Part shown: piece by piece, positions 21,168-34,479 of the stretch | Layout: each line of letters opens with the position of its first letter | Position numbering within the stretch: position 1 is the stretch's first letter | NCBI GenBank assembly: GCA_027924585.1 | Contig: BSBM01000076.1 | Coordinates: 1,998,501 to 2,062,500, forward strand | Source of the DNA: Larix kaempferi | Lineage: Eukaryota; Streptophyta; Pinopsida; Pinales; Pinaceae | Length of the DNA: 64,000 nucleotides | Direction: 5' to 3' | The notes under the pieces: generated by a model | Told to the model about the DNA's origin: nothing | Databases searched by the model: none | Seen by the model: only the letters and a program-made list of their open reading frames with translations | Made by a program: the position numbers and the translations under genes

Positions 21168-23399
21168 TATGAGCTCATATAAAAGCTCCATTATAAAGAA
21201 AAATGATTGTGTGTGAAGAAAAGCTATTAAAAAATGTAACTCAATAAATATTGATTAAATAAACACAACAAAAACATCAAAAACTAAGTTTTCTTCTTTT
21301 CTTTACATAAAGAAGATTACTTTTTTTTATAGATGGGAAAAATAATTTAAATTTTTATTTTTTCCAAATAAAAAATAAACTATGGGTAGAAAAATATATT
21401 GCTATTAGATGTATTGACATATCAACATAACTAATGGAATTTGATGTTAATGCCATGCAACTTTGAATTAAGTTTCAGTAGGATCTTCTTGATTGAGACA
21501 TTTAACTTTTTGACCCATCAATTCATATCCTCCATTCTTCACTTGTAGAGCTAAGATGCATGCCAGAGGAGAAATTCCAATGAATAGAATATTAGATGGG
21601 CCTAGTCGATGGAATCTTTGCTCATATTTCCATCTCCATGTTACTTAATTATTTCAGGCTTTCAAAAACAACAAGAGAAGATAGAATTTCAATTACCTTG
21701 AATTGTTGTCATAAAGACTTAATTCGAAGACCTTTAAATCGATGTGGATTGTGTATTAATTATATTAACGTGCAATACAAAATTATTGATGTAATCATTG
21801 CTTCCTCAAATGAAGTAAATCAACTAATTGTGAGATTTTTCACTAGCACTGCCCTAATTTTCTTTATCATAGCTTCTTTTGTATCTTGGAAGTTTTCTAA
21901 TTGATGGTTGAAAGGTATTTTCTCAATCTGCAAGATGTTAATTAGATTAAATACAAAGATGAACACTCAAAATTCTCAAAACACCACTAAATAACACATG
22001 AATAGGAATGCATGAATTACAAAAGGAATCTTGTTTCATTGAGTATGCTTGCCCCTCAGAAAGCATAATTGATCCCTTTAATCATGACTGTATCATCTTC
22101 CTTCTTTATAAAGAAAGATACATCTGTGAAGAATATAAACTTAATTTAACAATTGCAACAATTTAAGTTGACAGTCATAAATTCTAGAATAATATGGTTA
22201 CTTTGTAATAAGTATGAAAATGGTCAATGAATTCGAGTATCAAGTGGTGAATAATGTTGGGAAAAATTATCATACCGATTGATTATATTGGTGATGGTGT
22301 GTCCATTGGAAAATATTTCTGTGGGAATCCCACCATTGTTATCCATGCCATACTAAGGGAAATTGAATTTTTCTAGACAATAGGTGAGATAATTGTTGTT
22401 TCCCACATCTATCAACAAGTCTCCAAATAAGAAGAACAATGTATGTGGTCTCATCCCCCATGGTAATTCCTCCATCAATGTACCTATGAGTGATCACCAT
22501 GATGAGGTGTCTCACTGCCACCAAAAACATGACATTTTACTATTCAACTCCAACTAATGAGGCATCTGAATTGATCCAAAACCATGTGCATGTCTACTTA
22601 CTTAACTATGGCTTCTACATTATCACGAGGAGGGGGAGAATCGATATGGAGGCACAAATATCTACTAAAAATGCAGGTCGCGCTCTAAAATTTATTTGGC
22701 AGCTAGAATGGATCAATGTTTCATCATACATGTTTCATTAGACATTAGATAAGTGGATTGTTGCTTTATCAGACATTGGACAATTTGAGTAGAATGGTGA
22801 TCAATTAATGGTTTTGATTGGAAATTTCAGTGGGCATGATAAATGGTTAAGATTGAGGAGAGTATCGTTTGCTCAATCCTCTTCAAGTAAAAAAATGCCT
22901 ACGATGTAATAACTACATATACTATTTTTTTCTACAATAGTGTATATATTTATTAAACCACTATTTTAATAAATATTTCAATAGACATATGTCATCTAGT
23001 GTGTCTATTAAAAATTCCAAGTTATATATAGCAAAATATAACTCTTGAGGTGTGAAACGGACCTACTTTTTGATTCCTTAAGCATATCAGTTTTATGAGA
23101 TACACACATCCAACACCAACCAACTAGATACAACATCTATGCATGACTGGCATCGAGAATACTTTACGTAGTTAGCCTCCTAAGGCATCCTTTGATTTTT
23201 TGCAATGATCCATACATAATGGGAATACAATGTCATTGGTAATCCCAATGCAACGATGACAAAAGTCATAACAAGTGAAAAACTTATTTACAAATCATAG
23301 ACACATGAAAAATCAAGGTTGAAGATTCAAAAAGTCATTTTATTAATAACATAAATATACATGACCTTAGTGGTAATGTATGACATAAAATACAAAGGC
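21168..23399. other. AT-rich DNA without recognised genes
   Basis: Open frames of 102 codons (21596-21904, plus) and 83 codons (22490-22741, plus) show no family features and are probably chance. No repeat of note. Confidence 0.5.
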
Positions 23400-23960
23400 A
23401 CTAAACCTCATAAATATATGTGAGGTTCTCAACTATGTCAAAAACCCTAACCAAAAACCATTCCAACGCTTAATTTAGGGTTAATTAAATAACTTTATTT
23501 TCTACTTTATATATAATAATATAACTTGTAAATTCTTAAAACCTCTTTTTTAATAATTATTGTTACACTTAATTTAAGATTAATTAAATTACAATTTTAT
23601 TTTTTAATTATATATAATAATAGTATAATTTGTAAAGTCTTAAAACCCATTTTTTTAGTGATTATTACTAATAATTTCATAGACCTCATAAATATACGTG
23701 AGGTTCTCAACTACCTAAAAATTGTAACCAAAAACCAAATTTTTAATAATTATTGCTAACAATTTCATAGACCTCATAAATATACGAGAGATTCTCAACT
23801 ACCTAAAAATTGTAACCAAAAACCAATTAATTTAGGATTAATTAAATAACAACTTTATTTTCTAATTATATAGAATAGTATAACTTTTAAAGTCCTAAAA
23901 CCCCTTTTTAATAATAATTGTTAACAAACACCCCCTTTTTAATAATTATTGCTAACAATC
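23400..23960. repeat. Degenerate repeat cluster
   Basis: CATAAATATAYGWGAGRTTCTCAACTA-like blocks recur at about 23411, 23687 and 23775, interleaved with copies of TTAATTAAATAAC/CTTTATTTTCTA and AAACCYCTTTTTTAATAATTATT. The copies are too diverged for a clear period. Confidence 0.7.
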
Positions 23961-25100
23961 TCCTTTTTTATCCAAAAAGTATCCATAAACAATGTTGGAG
24001 CATGTGAGGTGTTTCTAAAGCTTCGCTAATACACTACGTTATTTGGTTATGTGATAGTGTAAATCCTCCCACCATACATCCAATAAAACATGTATTGCTT
24101 CATCCAAATAAATCCAACCTTGAAAAGTATTTGGAATATGTATAACAGTGCCCCAGTCAAGTCAACTACTACCTAAAGTAACATGTCAACTCCAAAACCA
24201 ATATGACGACTACTATCTGACAATCCCACCATCAACATTCATCTAAAAATTGGACAATCTTGGTGAACTCAAGAACATTCCAAAAATCTATATCCAAGTT
24301 AACACTTGGTAATTTTGCAAGTGCATCCTTATCAAATTACAACTCAAAACTGAACACATCTTCCACCCTTCTCAAAAGGAGTGTCGAGGAAGCGTCAAAC
24401 ACAACCACCATAAAATAACCACCCTTGAAATGAAAGGGATAGTCCAAAACGCCATTATTTTTAAGAACAATATTAAAAAAATTATAGAGAAATATATGAA
24501 CCAATAACAAAAAATTATAACTGTGCTATTCATTTAAAAATACACCTCTTATAACTCGTTGGTAGAATTCAAAACATGTTTAAACACATGCATTTTACAA
24601 AATATATCCCCAAATATTTGAATACTTAACCTCTCTTTACAAAATACACCCCTTAACCGAGAAAGCGACATTTAAATTATATATATATATATATTAAGTT
24701 TAAAAAAATAATCCAACTCCATACAAAGTGTGTTTGCCTCCATGCATTTATACATAAGACTTAACGAAATACTTTAGCTCTTAAGAAATTGATTCATGAA
24801 CCTTCACATTTCTTAGATTCTTACTTATTACCTTAGTTATTTCATAAACTTAAACCCCTTCAAAATGCGGGATATACATTTGAAAGCATCAACGTGCTTC
24901 ATTATACCTCATAAAACTAAGGTAATTATGTTTGAAGAGTCCATTTAAGTGCATAATGTGTCTTTGAACATACATGGAGAAAATGACATTGTGATTCTAC
25001 TTCACATAAAAAATTGAGAGCAATGCTTGCTCATTAAGACATAGTCTAATGTTTTCATTTTAAAACCAAATACCATGATTCAAAGTTTGGCTATTGTTTC
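23961..25100. other. AT-rich DNA without recognised features
   Basis: Only a short (TA)n run near 24678-24694 is noted. Confidence 0.5.
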
Positions 25101-25277
25101 CAATCCAATTTATATATCTTTCAATACCATTGTGACAAACATCGACTCCATGAACTCTAATCATACAACAACAACCAAATTCAAGAAACAATCCAATTTA
25201 TGTATCTTTCAATGCCATTGTGACACACACCAACTCCATGAACTCTAATCATACAACAACAACCAAATTCAATTCCT
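25101..25277. repeat. 88-bp tandem duplication
   Basis: CCAATTTATRTATCTTTCAA at about 25105 and 25193, each followed by CCATTGTGACA and CTCCATGAACTCTAATCAT. Confidence 0.88.
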
Positions 25278-25661
25278 TATAGTAATATTGGATAAGAACT
25301 CACAATTCCAAGCCCTCAATTCCCATGCATTCTAGGCATGGTGCGCATAAAGCATCAAATTAGACTAAGAATATGAACGTTCCAAATCATTGCATGGTAA
25401 ACATGATTAAGGAAGCACATAATGACTTACATTTAGACATCCTTCCTTAATACATTCATTGAACATAACCCATATATTTCACTACTATGTGTGCCATTAG
25501 AAGTTAGATACAAACTCTACCAAAAATATTTTAGATACAAACTATACCCAAAATATCACACAAGAAGTAGCACAAAGCAAGTGTTTGAACTCATAAAGCA
25601 TCTTGAGTAAATTCAAGCATATGCAGGCTTGAACACAACAATGTGCCCAATACTATCCCAA

Positions 25662-25666
<5 letters not shown>

Positions 25667-25694
<28 letters not shown>
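25667..25694. repeat. (TA)14 microsatellite
   Basis: 28 bp of pure TA repeat. The DNA from 25278 to 26100 holds nothing else that I can support. Confidence 0.95.
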
Positions 25695-26099
25695 ACTTGT
25701 TGAATTTCTCATGCAATCCAATAGAAATGTGTTGATTTGCGATTTTACTTGTTATCTCTTCAAGGATGTATTACAACAAATTAATCTTTTAAACTGTTTT
25801 TTATACTTTGAAGAAAAATATGTCAACCTTTTGTCATTGCAAAAAATTATGATGTAGCTAGATGATGCATCTCCTTTGTCATTCCAAAAATCTCATCATG
25901 AATAGTCTCTTCATATAGTGATCTCTATTACAAAATTTATGTAGATAAATACATACAACCTTATAAAACCATTCCTCTAATATTTTCTATCATTTAAATA
26001 TTTAGTTAAATAAAATATCATTTATTACTAATGATGCATAACAAAAAATTTGGCATTGCATTGATAGATCCAAGATGTCTTTTTAAGTGGCACAAGAGG

Positions 26100-27434
26100 A
26101 AATTAGTCTTTGTAGACTCGAAAATGATACCCTCTCCCTCTCTTATTTCGCATGAGGCTCCCTCTACTCGTTATTAACTACGATATCATGGGAGGGGAAA
26201 CAATAAGTACCTCGCTAAGTAGTATCGAATGCTGAGGCAAGTACTTTGTTGGTTGTTGGATCTCAAGCAAATTGTAATCCAACGACCGGGAAAGCACCCG
26301 CCGCAACATTCAATGTTTCTTAGCCAGGTGCTTATTAATCCCCTAGAGAAAGGGATGGTTGGAGGACTAGTTTCGTGTGTGGAGCCTCTTGTTCATCGAG
26401 GGCACAAGTATTTCCTTCGAAATCCAGTATTAAAGCCTCAATGGAGGTGCAATAATGTATACAACAGACCATAGCCAGGGCACTTAAAGCCGAGAAGTAT
26501 GTTGTTGAGGTTCCATCATGATTATTATCTCTTTGAACATGAGAGGGATGGGGGGTGCCCCGAAGATACTATCTCTTAGAATATTGTTTGCTATGTACAA
26601 ACCTAATATCATTCTTTTGAAAGAAACAATGGTTCTCTGAGACAAGGCAATCGAAATATTGTCTTATTTTCTTCCTAGTTATAGTTTCAATGATCTTGAC
26701 GTAGTAGGTATGTCTAGTGGATTGGTTTTGGCCTAGAACTCTTCACAACATAAACACTAGATTTTGTGATGTAGGTATTGTGTTGGAAGAGCAGGAAAAA
26801 TATTTGGGAAGGGTTTTCAATTCCTTGATTTTATATGGTCCTTGGACAACAAATTTTTATGGGAATCATTGTATGAGCAAGGGATCTTAAAGGAACCAAA
26901 TCTCATTCTCGGTTGTGACCTGAATATTACATTGTCTGTAAGGGAGGTTTGGGAAGATTCTGCTAGGTAGGATCCTCTAGCATTACTCTTTTAGCACATG
27001 TTTGAAGTCTCAAAGCTGCTTGACATTGAGCTTGTTTCAGTGGCACCAACCTTGAGGAATGGTGAACGTAGTGCTACGAGGGTTTCAAAACTCTTAGGAA
27101 AGTTTTTATTAGTAGACGGTTTTTTGGGGGTTTTAATCGCTACAAAACTTAGATATGGGTGGAATCCTCTTCATATCAAAGTTCCATTCTGCTAAAATTT
27201 GAGAATGAGAAGCCTTCTGGGCCTTTCAAATTTAACCATGTTTGGTTAAACGAGGAGGATTTTCAGCATCTAGTGATAACTAATTGGAGGCTCTTTAATC
27301 CACGGTCAGAAGAGTCTGCAATGTCCCAGTTCGTCGCAAACTTGAAGCATATAAAACATTTAGTGGTAGCCTGGGATAAGAAATATTGTAAAGGGGGAGA
27401 CTCTAAAAAATTGGTTGGAAGCAAGTTGGTGTAA
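26100..27434 (+). pseudogene. LINE fragment 1: end of ORF1 and endonuclease part of ORF2
   Basis: ORF2 begins at an ATG at 26518 with the start of a plant L1 endonuclease (MIIISLNMRGMGGAPK), followed by FAMYKPNIILLKET and the conserved GCDLNITLS segment near 26910 (GGDxN in active enzymes). The segment SGPFKFNHVWLNEEDF near 27200 is the usual link between endonuclease and reverse transcriptase. RT never follows; at about 27435 the sequence changes to ORF1 of another LINE. Several stops and frameshifts interrupt it. The less AT-rich DNA at 26150-26510 may be the end of this element's ORF1, without recognisable motifs. Confidence 0.7.
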
Positions 27435-28560
27435 AGTTTCGGGTAATACTTCCCATTTTCACTTATTAGTAAGAGGTTGGATTCGTTTCAAATTTAGAAG
27501 TGAACATGACATTGAGATAATCCTGAAAAAGGATTGGGTTTCAGGTCCCCTCAAGTCCAATGCTTACTCATTGGAAGGCTAGTTTCAATCCTTGTAGAGA
27601 TCCTATGAAGATACAACAAGTATGGGTACTTTTGTTAATGTTACATCTCATTTATTGGAGCAAGGGGATTCAAGCTCAATTGTCAATTTGATTGGAAGGT
27701 TCATAGCTCTATAAGAGATTTTGGAACATATCAGTAAAAAAAATGGATAGGGTTTTGGTTAGAAATCAAGGACAATTTATCAGCCGAGATTGCAATTATT
27801 AGGGGAGATTCGATACTTGTTCAATGAATGGATTATTGGAAAGTCCCCTTCTATTACTCAGCTTGTCATGAGGTTGGGCACATACAGAGGCATTGTAAAC
27901 ATCAAGGATGCACTTGGAAATCTACTTGAAAATTTTGAGTAAAAATAAATAAAGATCTTGATCAGTGAATCTAATGATTTCAGTGGCACAAGATGTTGTT
28001 TATGAAAAGGCCTAAGGTGAAGGAGCATTGTAAAATTTGGGTTCATTTCCTCAGTAATATTATCTTTCATCTCACTCTACGCTTTTGAACAAGGATTCCC
28101 TTTTGATCCCAGTTATTTCTAAAGATTGTAAAGGCAAGCATAGTCCCTATCCTATTCCAACATCTTTGCAAAAAGTGAAAGCTTAAAGGGAATTATCTTT
28201 TTATTCTATTAAAAAATACCCTAGTGGAGTGTCTTTTACCCTCTTGTTGGATCCTATTGATTCTCAAAAGTGAAGTCGGGTTTGAGAAGTTGAGGGGGAC
28301 TCTGCAGATATAGGTGACCTAATTCAAAGGAAAAAGACCAAGCATAATAGGTCTTCTATTATTTCCTCTTTCAACCTTTGTCCTAGAAAATCTAACTCAA
28401 TAGAAGAAGAAGGGGATATTTAGGTAGGGTTAGTAGTGGTTGCAATAAAACCCAATATAGCTTGGAGAAAGTCACACATTTCTTTAGAAAAATCAAAGGC
28501 TTCAAAAAAAGTGAGGGAATTAAAGAAATTAACTATTAAATGGGTTCTTAGAGAAGATAA
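27435..28560 (+). pseudogene. LINE 2 ORF1 (RNA-binding Gag-like protein)
   Basis: A RGWIRFKFRSEHDIE segment (about 27470) and a VWVLLLMLHL segment (about 27620) match the plant LINE ORF1 DUF4283 pattern (W-x-P...VWVRLPGLPL). At about 27856-27896 the sequence reads YSACHEVGHIQRHC: a CCHC knuckle whose first Cys has become Tyr (TGC to TAC would explain it). The remainder to 28560 is Lys/Ser-rich. Multiple stops. Confidence 0.65.
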
Positions 28561-28581
28561 GCCACAAAAGACTATTTCCCC

Positions 28582-29300
28582 ATGATCATCCTTTCTCTTA
28601 ATGTTAGAGGGGTAAGGGGTTCCCTTAAGGGATTAGACCTCAAAAGGATGTTTAATGCGTACAAACCAGATGTTATTTTGTTTCAAGAAATAATGTGTTT
28701 AATGTCCAAATCCATAAAAATGATTTCCTCTATGTTGAAAGGTTGGAGTTTTTGCTCCATTGAAGTTGTTGGTTTATTTGGGGTTCTGGTGTCTAGGTGG
28801 AATGATACATTGATTTAATTTCCACTCATCTTCTTTATATTGATATTGTCTTAGAAGGAAAGGAAAAAGGTTTAAAAAAGGTGTTCTGGATAGTAAAATT
28901 TTATGCTCCTTATGGAGAAAGAAAATTATGTTAGGACTCTCTAAAATATCATAAGGATTTGTCAGGAGATAATCTGATAGTTGGTGGTGACCTTAATTTG
29001 ACTTTAAATTCCGGAGAATTATGGGGTGAGGTAGCTAGGCCAAATACGCTAACTACTTATCTTTCACATTTTTTTGAAGACCTTAATCTAGTAGGTGTTG
29101 ATCATATAAAGGTTGTTCCTACCTGGAGAAACTTCAAAAGAGCTAAAGTAGGGATTTCAAAGAGGTTAGATCATTTCCTCGTACCAGAAAATATTCTAGA
29201 GGAAACCAACAAGTTCAAGTCATGGGTAGGAGCTAAAGGTATTTCCACCATGTACCAATTTTGTTTCAAATATAAGAAGAATATAAAAATCCTCTAACTC
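28582..29300 (+). pseudogene. LINE 2 ORF2, endonuclease domain
   Basis: Starts MIILSLNVRGVRGSLKGLD at an ATG; continues with a LFQEIM metal-binding segment, the GGDLNLTLNSGE motif (about 28985) and RLDHFLVPE (about 29170), the order found in plant L1 apurinic-type endonucleases. At least one frameshift and stop lie between 28818 and 28959. Confidence 0.8.
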
Positions 29301-29339
29301 CCTATAAATTTAACCATAATTGGTTAATTTGAAATGGTA

Positions 29340-30700
29340 TGATGCTTCTACTGGAGATTTTTGTATGCTCCAATCGTCAAATAATCTAATACAAGTAAAC
29401 AAATTATTAATTGCATGGGTAAGAGAGAAGACAAAGGAAAATAAAAAAAGATTTGAAATATGTTAAGGCATCCTTAATTTATCTAATTAAGCAGTATGGG
29501 CCTATGGGGTTTTTTCAGAAGAGGAATATTTATCATTGAAAGAATTAGAAGGAAAAAAGAAAGACTTATTAGAATTGGAGGAGGCAAAGTGGAGGCTCAA
29601 GAGCATAGAAACGTGGTTAGCAAAAGGTGATAATGACACAAAGTTTTTCCATAATTATTGAAATCATAGAAAATGTGTTAATATTATTTGGGATTTGGAG
29701 CTCCCTAATGGTTCCAAGGAAACTTCCTTCAAATATTTAGAAAATGTGGGTAAGCAACATTTTCACTCTTTGTTCAAGGAGCCCGATGCTACAAATATTG
29801 CAAAAATAATGAAGGTCATAGACTCTTTCTTAGTTTATTTGATGGGAGAATGAATGCAAATTTGGAAGAAGTGGTCTCAAAGGATGAGCTAAAGTTAGTG
29901 TTGTAGTCTTTTAAAAGGGGAAAACATCCAGGCCCTGGTGACTAGATAGTCGAATTTTATCTGGGATTTTATGAAGTTATTGGAGGAGGAGTTTATTAGA
30001 GTGATTGAAGAATCAAGAAGCACTAAGCAATTTTTTGGGGGCATGAATGCTACATTCATAGCATTGATTTGCAAAAATAAATACCCCTCTTCTTTTGAAT
30101 ACTTCAGGCCAATTTATCTTTGTGATCTTGTCTAAATAAGTTTGAAGATAACTGAAAATAGATTGAATCTTATTTTTTCTAATGCTATTTCGGAAGAACA
30201 ATTTGTATTTTTATTTAATAGACATATTCATGATGTGGTAGGAACTACATGAAGATTGATATTTCACGATAAAAACTAGGAAAATGTCTACGATGGTCAT
30301 GAAGATTGATCTTTCAAAGCCATATGACAAAGTAAATTCATTGTTTCTTAGATTGGTTCTTCTACAATCAAGGTTGAATCTTCAAATTGTAAATTGGGTA
30401 ATGGGGTGTTTGGAATTGACAAATTTTATTATCTTAATTAATGGTTCCCCCTTAGTTTTATTCATGGCTTGAAGGGGGTTTAGATAGGGATGCCCCCTAT
30501 CACCATTCTTGCTCTTATTAATAGCAGAGAGTTTGGGTAGGTTGACAGCAGAGGTAAAATGAGAAGTTTTTATTCAAGGAATAAATATAACAAGGTCCAT
30601 AGATGCTTCCCATTTACTGTTTGTGGATGACATTTTTCTTTTTAGGAGAGATTAAGGATATATAAACCTAATGAGGTAAGTGGGAGTGATCTGAATTTTT
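29340..30700 (+). pseudogene. LINE 2 ORF2, reverse transcriptase
   Basis: Linker (EEAKWRLKSIETWLAKGD at about 29580, then TKFFHN), GKHPGPGD (about 29925), TFIALICKNKYPSSFEYFRPI (about 30050-30110), SEEQFVF, KIDLSKPYDKVN (about 30300), GCPLSPFLLLL and the catalytic LLFVDDIFLF (about 30615-30645). The A of the usual FADD is V here, but both Asp are kept. Frame changes and stops are frequent. Confidence 0.85.
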
Positions 30701-31179
30701 TTTATGTCTTTAGCCAGACCCTAGCAACAAAAAGTCTCCGAAGACTGATTTTCAATAAGGGGATGTGGGAAAAGTGATTATGGATAAGTATTTAGAGAAT
30801 AAAGAACTTGGAGACTAGATAAGACAAGAGAGAAAAATTCAAAAGGTGCACCAAATGTATGGAAAGGCCTAGTTAGATTTTTTGATATCCTAGGCAATTT
30901 GATTGCTTAGAAAATTAGACAAGGAAATAAGTTAATACTAGGTGCAAACACTTGGATTGGATGTAGTGGAATTTATAGGTTGTTAAATTGACTTCTTGAA
31001 ACCATTCATGCCAAAGAAACCAGAAGGTTAGTTGATGCCTCAGGTAATGAAGAACATGACGGTTGGAATCAACTTTGGAAATTAGTAGAGGACTTGGAAC
31101 TATAGGATGACCATGATGTAGAGTGGAATCAATATACAAAATTGTTAAATCACAATGCCATCTATTTTAAGGATCAAGA

Positions 31180-32150
31180 TGATGAGTTAAAGTGGTCAAG
31201 AAATAAATCTACAAAGGTGCTTATTGTTATATTAGGTCATGAAGCAAAAATTGAATAAGTGGTAAGAGGAGAGAGGTTGTGGTGGTGGAGAATGGTATGG
31301 AAGCTAGAAAGTCCTCTAAAAAAAATATTCTTGTGGCTAGCACTGACTAATAATATCTTAACTTGGGATAACGGGAAAAAAAGGAACTAGATAGGGCTTG
31401 GTTGGTGTATACTATATAAGGAAACAAGTGAGTCAGTGGATAATCATTTTTTAATTTGTTAATTTACTAAGGTTGTTTGGAAGGTGGTTTTACAAAGTAT
31501 CAAACTTAAAAATATTTGGGATAAACCCTCATTGTTGGAATGCTTCAAATCTTGGATAGTAGATAGAACTGTAAGCTCTCATAAAGCACTTCAACATTAT
31601 ATATTATGAGGAGTGTGGCTAGCCATAAATATGATGTTTTTCAAGGTAAGGAGGAATATATAGGTTGGACATCTCATCAAATGAGGCTTTGTTATGGAGA
31701 AGGGAGGGAACCTCTTAAGCATAAAGGTCCAACAAGATTACATGGACCTAGTATTGAGTTCATAAAGCCTTGAGGGTTTTTCGATGTCCCTTGTAAAGGT
31801 TCTCTTAGTATGTGCGGTGCGGGTATCATTCTCTTTATTTTACTTTGAAATATGGAGTAGGTCAAGGAACCAACAACAGACCAGAGTCCTATGCTGTTTT
31901 TTTTTTATGAAGGTTTATGTTGAAAAGAATGTTAGCAAGTTGCACGTACTAGGAGACTCAAAGCTATTGATGGATTAGGAAAATGGGAAAAGTCAAATCA
32001 TTAATCAGGATTTAGGATCAATTACATAAATATTCTTGAATATAAAACCCATTTTGAAGAAGTCTCCTATTCATGCATCTATAGGGAATACAACTGCAAA
32101 GAATATCAAATTTGAAAAGTAGCCATCTCTCTACAAGAAGGTAATATGTT
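31180..32150 (+). pseudogene. LINE 2 ORF2, zf-RVT-like segment and RNase H
   Basis: Segment PLKKIFLWLALTNNILTWDN (about 31310) and a following ESVDNHFLIC segment match the post-RT zf-RVT pattern. From about 31770 an RNase H of the plant LINE type is readable across frames: FFDVPCKGS...CGAGI, a GxGTNNRAE-like stretch and GDSKLLMD (about 31960). The region 30700-31180 is the usual poorly conserved spacer. Confidence 0.72.
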
Positions 32151-32477
32151 TGAATGGAAATTTAGGGATAATGTCCCTATGGCTGAGCCCCAAAAGTCCC
32201 TCTTTTGATGTCTTGTTTATGTATAAATGTTAGTGTTTATATTCAAGTGATAGTTAGTTTTGTTTAAATCTATTTTTGTTGGTTGGTGAAAATCCAAATT
32301 GACTTTTTTGAAGACAATATATGTCTTAGGTCAAGGTTGAAGACAATATGGAAAAATGATTATGAGTGGAAAAGCTAATAAAAGTGTATTTTGATTTCCT
32401 CTCAAAAATATCAAATACAAATATTTTTTTTCTTGAAAAAGTAATATAATTTATATAGCACATTTGGTTAGATGACT

Positions 32478-32696
32478 GGGTCGGGGGTGTAGGATGATTG
32501 GAAACTGCCCGCTTTGTTAAGGTGTATAGGATGTTAAGCAAGTCACCAGTTTGAACCTCAACGAAACATGCGGGAAGGTTGTGCCCCCAGCTGGTCGCTC
32601 CTAGGGGTTATAGTGGTAGCCGTTGGAATCAACCCCGTGTCATGCGAGTATGAGACTAGCGCAGTTGTCGATTCTTCTAGTGTACAAAAATAATGA
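32478..32696 (+). mobile_element. tRNA-derived SINE, copy 2, with target duplication
   Basis: A 219-bp block flanked by direct repeats TTAGATGACT (32468-32477 and 32697-32706). A box-B-like AGTTTGAACCTC lies at 32548-32559, followed by the body shared with the SINE at 19491-19696 and a short A-rich end (ACAAAAATAA). SINEs are copied in trans by LINE machinery, which is present in the window. Confidence 0.8.
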
Positions 32697-32706
32697 TTAG
32701 ATGACT

Positions 32707-34208
32707 AAAATTTAACATTAATATTTATAATTAAATTAATCATATCTCACTTACATATAAACATTAATGTTTATTATCACACTAATCACATATCACTGAC
32801 ACACAACACAAAAATAGACATAAATATTAACGATTTCCAACAATAATTAATTATATTTGCCACACTAACATGAAATGAATCGTCAATATGAAAACTAATT
32901 ACTATTTAAACTTGTGCAACATTTTATTAGTAACATCATTTTATCAATAAATATTGTAATATTGGGTTATTGTGTTAGCACTATTAAAATGTTAATTATT
33001 ATGAGAGTGTCATTAAACAAATATTTTTGAATTAATAATGTAAAGTCATTAATACATTATCTATATTTTATAAGCCGCAATTAAAATGTTCAATATTTCT
33101 TTACAATTAATTCCAAAATGATATTTCATAAATTAAATAACAAAAAATAATTAAAAAAATATTCCTTAAAAAATAACTTCTCAATTATAAAATATTGTAT
33201 CACCTCTACATTAAGGAGTTTATGTTATTTGTTATTCATATGACATTTATGTTGGGGTTTATGATATTTGTTATTCACATGATATTTTTATTAAATTAGT
33301 CACTTTATTTAAGTTTGACTTAAAAGTATCATTTACACATTTAAATATGTCTTTACTAAACATTTTCATTTTAAAGCTATAGAATATTGGTTTTAGAAAA
33401 AAAGTTTGTCTTGGCACCTTTCCTATCTTGATGATTTTGTTGTTGTTGTGAAGTTTGTAAATGTCCTACTTCAAAGGAAACTTAGAGAAAATCATGCAAA
33501 TCCTAAAGTGATTTATAATAAATAAACTTAAAATTAAGTGCAATACTCGTTATCCCATCTTTTTTTTAAAAGTTGGGTTTCCTCTTATTGATAATTTAAG
33601 ATTAGTACAAGTTATTTATAAAAGTTGGGTTTCCTCTTATTGATAATTTAAGATTAGTACAAGTTATTTAATGTACAAGTATAAATTAGATATCATGAAT
33701 AATGAGAGGCTACTTTTTCAACATTAGTAAAGTCACTCAAGACTCAAAAGATGTTGGACTTGAGATGCAACGTCTTCCTTAAACTAAAGGGGGATAGTGG
33801 AGGACAACCTCTACGATATAAATACCATTAGAAGCATTATAATAACTAAGTTTAAAAGGAAAATATGAATCAATATGGAGATCAAGAAATACAACTCAAA
33901 AATCATTAACCTCAAATTAGAATATCAAAATTATCTTCTCATTATTGGGAGCTCAACAAAGAAAATAAAAATTGCAAAGATAAGATCAAATTCACATGAA
34001 TTGTGAAGTGAGACAGATAAGACCTAAATGTCTTGGCATGAAATAATTTATAAAGCTGTAAGACAACTATCTTAAAGGATTATAAATTCAAAATCAATGA
34101 AACACTTCATTTACAAATTATTTGATCATATAAACAACTTGATAAATCAAACTAATTAATTTAAATTTATAAAATTCATTAAAAAAAAATTTCTTAGTTT
34201 ATAATAAT
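32707..34208. other. AT-rich spacer with one short duplication
   Basis: No coding region. Contains the 52-bp duplication listed separately. Confidence 0.55.
33568..33671. repeat. 52-bp tandem duplication, nearly identical copies
   Basis: 33568-33619 and 33620-33671 differ at one position at the end, so the duplication is young or conserved. Confidence 0.93.
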
Positions 34209-34479
34209 CTTTTTTTTTCACAAGAAATAAAAGAACGTACTTTTTTTATTCAAAACTAAATCAAAAAGTTCAAAAGAATCATCCGCATCATAAGACATAC
34301 CTTCATCTATAAGAGGCAAAACCCAAGACTGAGAACCAATAAAAAAACACATAAGCATAGAGACAAAACCATGCCCTCGACAAAAACATTAACAGGGCAG
34401 GATTCCATCCACCAGACAAAAGACATGAATCAACTCAAAGAAACTAAAACATCATATAACCAAGACAGGGGACACAACA

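Larger units (their letters stand above)
27435..32300 (+). mobile_element. LINE 2, plant L1 type, nearly full length but decayed
   Basis: Order on the plus strand: ORF1 with a DUF4283-like domain and zinc knuckle, then ORF2 with endonuclease, reverse transcriptase, zf-RVT-like segment and RNase H. Such elements move by target-primed reverse transcription. Stops and shifts occur every 50-150 bp, so this copy is old. The 3' end near 32300 lacks a clear A-tail. It appears to have truncated LINE fragment 1 at its 5' side. Confidence 0.82.

Noticed and set aside
21596-21904. 102-codon plus-strand open frame
   Set aside because: No recognisable domain or neighbours; intergenic context.
25667-25694. 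TA run as a replication origin or matrix attachment site
   Set aside because: A simple microsatellite; nothing else supports such a role.
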